In this document: positions 55,576 to 61,691 of the stretch, in pieces | How positions within the stretch are numbered: the first letter of the stretch is position 1 | Layout of the letters: the number at the start of each line of letters is the position of its first letter | NCBI GenBank assembly: GCA_019634245.1 | Contig: JAHQVR010000146.1 | Location: 1-61,691 of the forward strand | Length of the DNA: 61,691 nucleotides | Source: Gammaproteobacteria bacterium | Lineage (GTDB): Bacteria; Pseudomonadota; Gammaproteobacteria; Granulosicoccales; Granulosicoccaceae | Reading direction: 5' to 3' | The notes under the pieces: generated by a model | Database searches by the model: none | Told to the model about the DNA's origin: nothing | Seen by the model: only the letters and a program-made list of their open reading frames with translations | Position numbers and translations under genes: made by a program

Positions 55576-56345
55576 CAGCTGGTTTGCCGACTGCGTTTTC
55601 TGAGCATGCTAAATAGCGCCCATGACGGTCCAGACAAACCATAGAGGACCGAAGCAATAAGAATCATTTTCGGTGGGTCGACAGCCGTTGTGACAAACAA
55701 CAATAGAATGCCTAACAACATCGCAAATGGTATTCTTTTGCTGGTACCTAAATCTTTAAAACTGTAATAAGCAAAGCTGCTAACCATTAATACGGCTGTC
55801 ACCAGCGTCACTGGAATGACCAGCCAAACCAAGCTGGGTCCAGGCATATCGAATTCGGTGCACACCCAAACCATACTGGCTAGAATTGCGGCGGCCGATG
55901 GACACGCCAGCCCTTGGAAAAAGCGTTTGTCGGCCGTACCGACTTGTACCGTGAATCGGGCTAAACGCAGCCCACAACAGGCTGTAAACACAAACGCCAC
56001 CACCCAGCTCAATTGCCCATAGGTAGTCGGTGGCAGACTCGACAACGACCACTGATACATCAATAGCGCGGGTGCAACCCCAAAAGACACCATGTCGGCC
56101 ATGCTGTCGTATTCAGCTCCGAACGCCGTGGTGGTGTTCGTCATGCGGGCAACTCGACCATCAAACCCATCCAGCGCCATGGCCACTATGATGGCAATGG
56201 CGCTGGTGGTGTAGTCGGAATTTACTGACGCCACAATGCTATAGAAGCCAGCGAGCAAGGCACTGGTGGTAAACAGATTCGGCAACAAATAAATGCTGCG
56301 GCTTCTTTTACCCGGCGGGGGGCTCGATGGGGAGAGTTCGCTCAT
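55575..56345 (-). CDS. pssA: CDP-diacylglycerol-serine O-phosphatidyltransferase
   Basis: A 256-residue membrane enzyme that makes phosphatidylserine. The CDP-alcohol phosphotransferase motif is complete: D-G-F-D-G-R-V-A-R, then the G, D and D of GAEYDSMADMVSFGVAP. The protein has about seven to eight helices, starting YLLPNLFTTSALLAGF. This is the type II, integral-membrane form, different from the peripheral PssA of E. coli. It follows ilvC by 26 bases and overlaps holD by one base. Confidence 0.93.
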   Translation of the reverse strand: MSELSPSSPPPGKRSRSIYLLPNLFTTSALLAGFYSIVASVNSDYTTSAIAIIVAMALDGFDGRVARMTNTTTAFGAEYDSMADMVSFGVAPALLMYQWSLSSLPPTTYGQLSWVVAFVFTACCGLRLARFTVQVGTADKRFFQGLACPSAAAILASMVWVCTEFDMPGPSLVWLVIPVTLVTAVLMVSSFAYYSFKDLGTSKRIPFAMLLGILLLFVTTAVDPPKMILIASVLYGLSGPSWALFSMLRKRSRQTS

Positions 56346-56371
56346 CTATAGCTGGACTGTTTCACCTAAGG

Positions 56372-57409
<1,038 letters not shown>

Positions 57410-57901
57410 TTAAATTTTAAGCGACTTCTCGCCACGAGCAATACCCACTGCTCCTGAACGCACTACTTCAATGATATTTTCAGCACCCACCGTATCCATG
57501 AAGGCTGAAATTTTTTGATCATCACCGGTCATTTCTATAACGTAACTCGTTTCGGTGACATCAAGAACACGGCCACGAAAGATATCAGACAAGCGCTTTA
57601 GCTCTTCTCGGCCACTATCCAGCGCTCGCACCTTTATGAGCATAATCTCACGCTCAATAAAATTCACTTCCGTCAGATCGGTAAGCCTCACCACATCAAC
57701 CAGCTTATTTAACTGCTTGATAATCTGCTCAACCACTCGCTCAGTACCAGTGGTGACAATCGTCATCCTAGACAATGTTGGGTCATTCGTTGGTGCCACT
57801 GTCAGTGATTCAATATTGTAACCACGCGCACTGAATAACCCTGACACCCGTGACAAAGCACCAGATTCATTTTCTATCAGAACCGAAATAACGTGCCGCA
57901 T
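57410..57901 (-). CDS. ilvH: Acetolactate synthase small (regulatory) subunit
   Basis: A 163-residue regulatory subunit. The N-terminal ACT domain reads HVISVLIENESGALSRVSGL and FSARGYNIESLTVAPTNDP, with the valine-binding region, and the C-terminal half ends GAVGIARGEKSLKI. It gives valine feedback control of the large subunit. Its ATG overlaps the ilvI stop as TGATG. Confidence 0.97.
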   Translation of the reverse strand: MRHVISVLIENESGALSRVSGLFSARGYNIESLTVAPTNDPTLSRMTIVTTGTERVVEQIIKQLNKLVDVVRLTDLTEVNFIEREIMLIKVRALDSGREELKRLSDIFRGRVLDVTETSYVIEMTGDDQKISAFMDTVGAENIIEVVRSGAVGIARGEKSLKI

Positions 57902-59619
57902 CAGGCTAACTCCCTCGCCGGATTCAAACGCATTTCATGATGGCCTTTCCCGGCCTCGATCATGGGGTACACATTCTCGGTCTGATCGGTAATAAAGTCG
58001 AGGAACACTAACCTATCTTTCATTGCAAAGGCTTCTTCAACTTTTGCATCCACATCTTCTGGTTTGTCGATAAGCATCCCCACGTGCCCATAGCTCTCAG
58101 TCAATTTGACAAAATCGGGCAGTGCATCCATGTAGGAGTGCGAATATCGCTTTTCGTAAGAAAATTCTTGCCACTGACGAACCATGCCCATATAGCGATT
58201 GTTCAAATTAATGATCTTGATAGGCAAGTTGTACTGTAAGCAAGTTGAGAGTTCCTGAATACACATTTGGATACTGGCTTCACCGGTAATACACACAACC
58301 GTCTCTTCAGGAAATGCCAGTTGAACACCAATGGCTGACGGTAGCCCGAACCCCATCGTTCCCAGGCCGCCTGAGTTTATCCAGCGTCGCGGTTTATCAA
58401 AGCCATAGAACTGCGCCGCCCACATTTGGTGTTGACCCACATCGGAACAAACGTAGGCGTCGCCTTTGGTAGCGCGCCACACGGATTCAACCACGGCCTG
58501 CGGCTTTATCACGTCACCCGACTTGTCGTAGCTTAAACAATCAGATGATCGCCATTCATTGATCTGCGCCCACCACTTAGCCAGATCCTCAGTATTGGTC
58601 AGCGGCCCAGCGTCCTTGATTTGTTGAGTCATCGACTTAAGTACCTGAGCAACATCTCCGACGATCGGTACGTCGACAGTGACGGTTTTAGAGATAGATG
58701 CCGGGTCTATATCCACATGAACAATTTTCGCGTGTGGGCAAAAGCTCTTGGTCTCTCCAGTGACGCGATCATCAAAGCGAGCACCGATGGCAATCAGTAC
58801 ATCACAATCGTGCATGCCCATATTGGCTTCATAGGTACCGTGCATCCCGAGCATTCCCACAAAGTTTTTGTCCGATGCTGGAAACGCCCCAAGCCCCATC
58901 AGTGTTTGAGTCACTGGATAGCCTAGAAGTCTGGCAAATTCCGTCAATTCCGTTGACGCGTTGCCCAATACGGCTCCGCCACCAGAATAAATCATTGGGC
59001 GCTTAGCACCACGGATCAATTCCACCGCCTTACGTATTTGGCCGGGGTGACCTTCTACCGCCGGGTTATAGGAGCGCATTGAGACCGTCTTTGGATAGTT
59101 GAACTCAGTAGTCACACCCGGTGTAGTGAAGTCTTTGGGGATATCGACCACCACCGGACCCGGACGCCCAGTGGTTGCTACATGGAACGCCTTTTTCAGC
59201 GTCGGCGCAAAGTCTTCGAGAGATTTGACTAGAAAATTATGCTTTACACAGGGTCGCGTGATACCCACACAATCCACTTCTTGAAACGCATCACTTCCGA
59301 TAAAACGGCTCTGCACCTGCCCGGTGAGAATAACCATTGGAATTGAATCCATGAAAGCCGTTGCAATGCCCGTTACCGCATTGGTTGCGCCTGGGCCGCT
59401 GGTCACCAGAACCACACCCGGCTTTCCGGTAGCTCGGGCATACCCATCAGCGGCATGGGTCGCACCCTGCTCGTGACGCACCAAGATGTGCTTTACAGAA
59501 TTCTGTTCATAAAGCGCATCGTAAATATGGAGCACAGCTCCGCCCGGATACCCAAATAGGTACTCGACACCTTCTTCTTTGAGCGCTTCAACGAGCAGCT
59601 CACCACCAGATAACTCCAC
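57901..59619 (-). CDS. ilvI: Acetolactate synthase large subunit
   Basis: A 572-residue thiamine-diphosphate enzyme, first step of branched-chain synthesis. Motifs: FGYPGGAVLHIYDALYE, VRHEQGATHAADGYARATG, the TPP-motif region GEASIQMCIQELSTCLQYNL and NNRYMGMVRQWQ. I place the start at GTG 59619, since GAGGA lies about eight bases upstream and the protein then begins MELSGGELLVEAL, as in other IlvI proteins. The longer TTG frame at 59640 would contain that ribosome site. Confidence 0.96.
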   Translation of the reverse strand: MELSGGELLVEALKEEGVEYLFGYPGGAVLHIYDALYEQNSVKHILVRHEQGATHAADGYARATGKPGVVLVTSGPGATNAVTGIATAFMDSIPMVILTGQVQSRFIGSDAFQEVDCVGITRPCVKHNFLVKSLEDFAPTLKKAFHVATTGRPGPVVVDIPKDFTTPGVTTEFNYPKTVSMRSYNPAVEGHPGQIRKAVELIRGAKRPMIYSGGGAVLGNASTELTEFARLLGYPVTQTLMGLGAFPASDKNFVGMLGMHGTYEANMGMHDCDVLIAIGARFDDRVTGETKSFCPHAKIVHVDIDPASISKTVTVDVPIVGDVAQVLKSMTQQIKDAGPLTNTEDLAKWWAQINEWRSSDCLSYDKSGDVIKPQAVVESVWRATKGDAYVCSDVGQHQMWAAQFYGFDKPRRWINSGGLGTMGFGLPSAIGVQLAFPEETVVCITGEASIQMCIQELSTCLQYNLPIKIINLNNRYMGMVRQWQEFSYEKRYSHSYMDALPDFVKLTESYGHVGMLIDKPEDVDAKVEEAFAMKDRLVFLDFITDQTENVYPMIEAGKGHHEMRLNPARELA

Positions 59620-60017
59620 CTTTTTTTCCTCGCTATACAATTTCGCCGCGCATCGATTCGCAGTGGGCGACAGGACGCAATGCGCAGTGCTGGCCCGCAG
59701 GGCCTCTTTTTTTGGATACGCCTGAAGACCTGCCAGAACCTGGCGGGCCCAAAGGTACTTGTGTGTCGTCGAGGTGGTCCCGTAGCACCATCAATGGGTA
59801 TCTGAGACGCGACTGGTGGGTTTGAGCCGCTAGAATCGTGCGAATGGGTTGCTCGCGCGAGATACCAATTTGCTACAGGGTCGGATTGTGTCGTGCCCCA
59901 GAACGACCGAGGAGTATAACCAATCGAGCCGTCCACGGATATACTGCTTCTGAGCCTCATTGTCGTAATTGTGCGACTTGTTTCCGTATTGTGAGAAGCC
60001 CGTGGTAGATTGGCACG
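59620..60017. promoter_or_regulatory. ilvI leader and divergent promoter region
   Basis: A 398-base spacer between divergent genes. In the ilvI leader (minus strand) GCCAG (59744-59740) pairs with CTGGC (59736-59732). Nearer ilvI, GGCCC (59704-59700) pairs with GGGCC (59696-59692). An upstream GGCCCGC (59749-59743) is also perfectly complementary to GCGGGCC (59698-59692), so alternative folds are possible. On the plus strand the proximal hairpin is followed by TCTTTTTTT (59705-59713) and looks like a short terminator. The 10-base palindrome CTCGCGCGAG is at 59852-59861. No clear leader peptide rich in Ile, Leu or Val codons was found. Confidence 0.45.
59692..59713 (+). terminator. Short hairpin and T-run in the ilvI leader
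   Basis: GGCCC (59692-59696), loop GCA, GGGCC (59700-59704), then TCTTTTTTT. It has the form of an intrinsic terminator on the plus strand, yet no plus-strand gene precedes it. It could stop antisense transcription into ilvI, or the pairing may matter only in the minus-strand leader. Confidence 0.4.
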
Positions 60018-60122
60018 ATGTGCGCACTATCATGTAGGGGTATCCTACTAATTGCGTGCGACAGCAAACTGACTTTCCAGCCAATCATAAATCTTGTGCT
60101 CCCCCGAAACCGAATAACAGCA

Positions 60123-61583
60123 TTGTCTCTACCTCTGAATCGATGGTCCAGCGGATTGTCGGCCGTCCAGGCCGTCGTCTCTGTACTCCTGCTGATGCTC
60201 AGCCTGACCGTGCAAGCGCAAAATCAACTACCGGATATGGGTGAGCCCGCTGACAACGCACTGAGTCCGCTTGAAGAACGCGCGATAGGTGCTCAGCTAA
60301 TGCGCTCCATACGTGCCCAATTACCTCTGGTGCGCGATGTTCAGAGCGAGGAATACATTCAAGCCCTGGGCTCGCGACTAGCGCTAGCCTCCGGCAAAAC
60401 CAATGGACAGGCTTATACCTTTTTCATCATCAACGAAGACACGATCAACGCGTTTGCGATCCCAGGTGGGTACATCGGCGTCAATGTAGGTTTGATCGAT
60501 GCGATGCAGTTCGAAGACCAACTGGCCAGTGTAGTGGCGCATGAGGTTGCCCACGTGACTCAAAGACATCACGCTCGCACGTTCGCCACCGGTCGATCAG
60601 CGTCTCTGAGCGCAGCAGCTGCGGTGCTCGCTGCTATATTGATTGGACAGGCATCGCCAGAGGCTGGGCAGGCGGCTTTGGCAGCAGGGATTGCAGCCAC
60701 ACAGCAATCAGCGATCAATTTTACGCGAACCAACGAAATAGAAGCCGATCGCATCGGTATTGAAATACTGGCCAATGCCGGATTCAACCCTCACGCAATG
60801 GCCGAAACGTTTGCCATTATGCAGCGGAAAAACCGCCTCAACACCTCGGGAGCGCAAATCGAATATCTGCGCACACACCCACTAGACAATAATCGTATCG
60901 CAGAAGCCAAAGATCGTGCTCAGTCAAGTAACGCGAGAGGCTATCAACCGCAAATAGATTTCGAGCTATTCAGTGCCCGTTTAGGTGTGCTGACCACACG
61001 CGACTCCGCTCAGTTGCTGCGTGCGCACCAGGCAAAATTCAAACGTCAGCGAAACGCAGGCAGCGCCTATGCCATAGCGTTACTGAACTTCCAGGCCAAC
61101 CGACTCAACAGTGCAGACAGCGCTTTGCAAGAGCTCGACAAAATTGCGCCAGGACATCCGATGGCAGCGATTCTCAAAGCTGAAATTCTCGAAGCTAGAG
61201 GTCAATCGACAAAAAGCCGAGATGCGTTGCAGGATTTACTGGAGCTCTATCCGAATAAATACTCGATAGTGGAAAAATTGGTCGAACACTTGATTCGAGT
61301 TAGGCGTCATACCGACGCCATGGATGTCGCATTGTATTATCTGCGAAATGCAGACAATCCAAGCCCACGAGCCTGGCGTCAGCTTGCCAATATTCAACAA
61401 CGCCTGGGCAATCAAGCGGGTAGCCATGAATCGTTGGCGCGCTACTATGAAGGGTTTGATGAGCTCGGCCGAGCGGTCGGACAGCTAGAGCTTGCACTTC
61501 GACATGTGGCTCCGGGATCGAAAGACGATTTAAGACTGCGGGCCAGTTTAAAAGCTTTACAAGGTGGTGGCAGTCGACGCTAA
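60123..61583 (+). CDS. BepA-like M48 metalloprotease with TPR-like tail
   Basis: A periplasmic M48 zinc metalloprotease resembling BepA (YfgC), which degrades or helps assemble outer-membrane proteins. The signal peptide is AVQAVVSVLLLMLSLTVQAQ. The zinc motif is VVAHEVAHVTQRH (histidines near 140 and 144 of this form), with the third ligand glutamate in TNEIEADRIG and the conserved YLRTHPLDNNRI. The C-terminal third holds helical TPR-like repeats (SAYAIALLNFQANRLNSADS, AAILKAEILEARGQ). The start is uncertain: ATG 60018 and GTG 60096 are also in frame, but without ribosome sites. TTG 60123 gives the most normal signal peptide length. Confidence 0.87.
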   Translation: MSLPLNRWSSGLSAVQAVVSVLLLMLSLTVQAQNQLPDMGEPADNALSPLEERAIGAQLMRSIRAQLPLVRDVQSEEYIQALGSRLALASGKTNGQAYTFFIINEDTINAFAIPGGYIGVNVGLIDAMQFEDQLASVVAHEVAHVTQRHHARTFATGRSASLSAAAAVLAAILIGQASPEAGQAALAAGIAATQQSAINFTRTNEIEADRIGIEILANAGFNPHAMAETFAIMQRKNRLNTSGAQIEYLRTHPLDNNRIAEAKDRAQSSNARGYQPQIDFELFSARLGVLTTRDSAQLLRAHQAKFKRQRNAGSAYAIALLNFQANRLNSADSALQELDKIAPGHPMAAILKAEILEARGQSTKSRDALQDLLELYPNKYSIVEKLVEHLIRVRRHTDAMDVALYYLRNADNPSPRAWRQLANIQQRLGNQAGSHESLARYYEGFDELGRAVGQLELALRHVAPGSKDDLRLRASLKALQGGGSRR

Positions 61584-61691
61584 CGCTGGTATCCAGTAGT
61601 CGTCAAACAAGGGCCAGATCGATTATCACCCACCGGCAAAACCCGCCGTTGTAACAATCACAGCCTCAAGAGCAGGTATACAAACTACCTG
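61584..61691. other. Window end, no gene seen
   Basis: About 110 bases follow the metalloprotease stop. No hairpin with T-run and no start of a new gene can be supported. Confidence 0.4.

Noticed and set aside
59633..59791. A 52-codon minus-strand frame in the ilvI leader
   Set aside because: It is not rich in Ile, Leu or Val codons, has no ribosome site, and ends inside the stretch upstream of the ilvI GTG; not a convincing leader peptide.

Overview
The window is 61.7 kb of gene-dense bacterial chromosome, about half G+C by eye, with almost no spacer DNA. No rRNA, tRNA, insertion sequence, phage gene or CRISPR array is visible. The gene content is that of a gammaproteobacterium: HolD, RimI and PrfC lie together (as in the holD-rimI-prfC neighbourhood of enteric bacteria), with RapA, AvtA, SohB, fused RlmKL and the FadI/FadJ type of beta-oxidation complex. 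Outer-membrane proteins and lipoproteins confirm a Gram-negative envelope. A photolyase, fatty-acid oxidation and purine salvage suggest an aerobic, probably aquatic heterotroph; genus cannot be told from this sequence alone.

Layout. 0.3-3.2 kb: a three-gene operon of a small membrane protein, an Hpt phosphotransfer protein and a REC-PAS-GGDEF-EAL protein, with no histidine kinase. 3.4-11.2 kb: a CaiB/BaiF CoA-transferase, an S41 protease lipoprotein, sohB, rlmL and a metallo-beta-lactamase/beta-CASP gene broken by a one-base frameshift. 11.3-22.2 kb: fatty-acid oxidation: ETF-ubiquinone oxidoreductase, then etfB-etfA-acyl-CoA dehydrogenase-enoyl-CoA hydratase, then fadJ-fadI followed by a SIMPL-domain protein and a yeast-type cytosine deaminase. 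Electrons removed from acyl-CoA pass through EtfAB and the oxidoreductase to the quinone pool.

22.3-33.7 kb: a MoxR-DUF58-DUF4381-BatA-BatB-TPR-BatD operon. Directly upstream, on the same strand, lie a beta-barrel protein, an Ig-like-repeat lipoprotein, a DUF1223 protein and a photolyase. 33.9-37.0 kb: an overlapping trio of flippase, formyltransferase and polysaccharide deacetylase with no glycosyltransferase. This is the most system-like unexplained group. 37.1-44.0 kb: avtA, rapA, exonuclease III, a glutathione S-transferase, and a ccdA-thioredoxin pair closed by a clear terminator.

44.1-50.1 kb: a BMP-family nucleoside ABC importer divergent from guanine deaminase, a purine uptake and salvage module. 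50.3-52.7 kb: a ferredoxin-NADP reductase and two tandem YfaZ-like outer-membrane proteins. 52.9-59.6 kb: prfC, then pssA-holD-rimI, then ilvI-ilvH-ilvC for branched-chain amino acids. 60.0-61.6 kb: a BepA-like M48 metalloprotease with TPR-like repeats.

Several starts were moved from the longest open frame using Shine-Dalgarno sites, signal peptides or overlaps; each entry gives the reason. Family assignments rest on motif recognition and gene order, not on searches.
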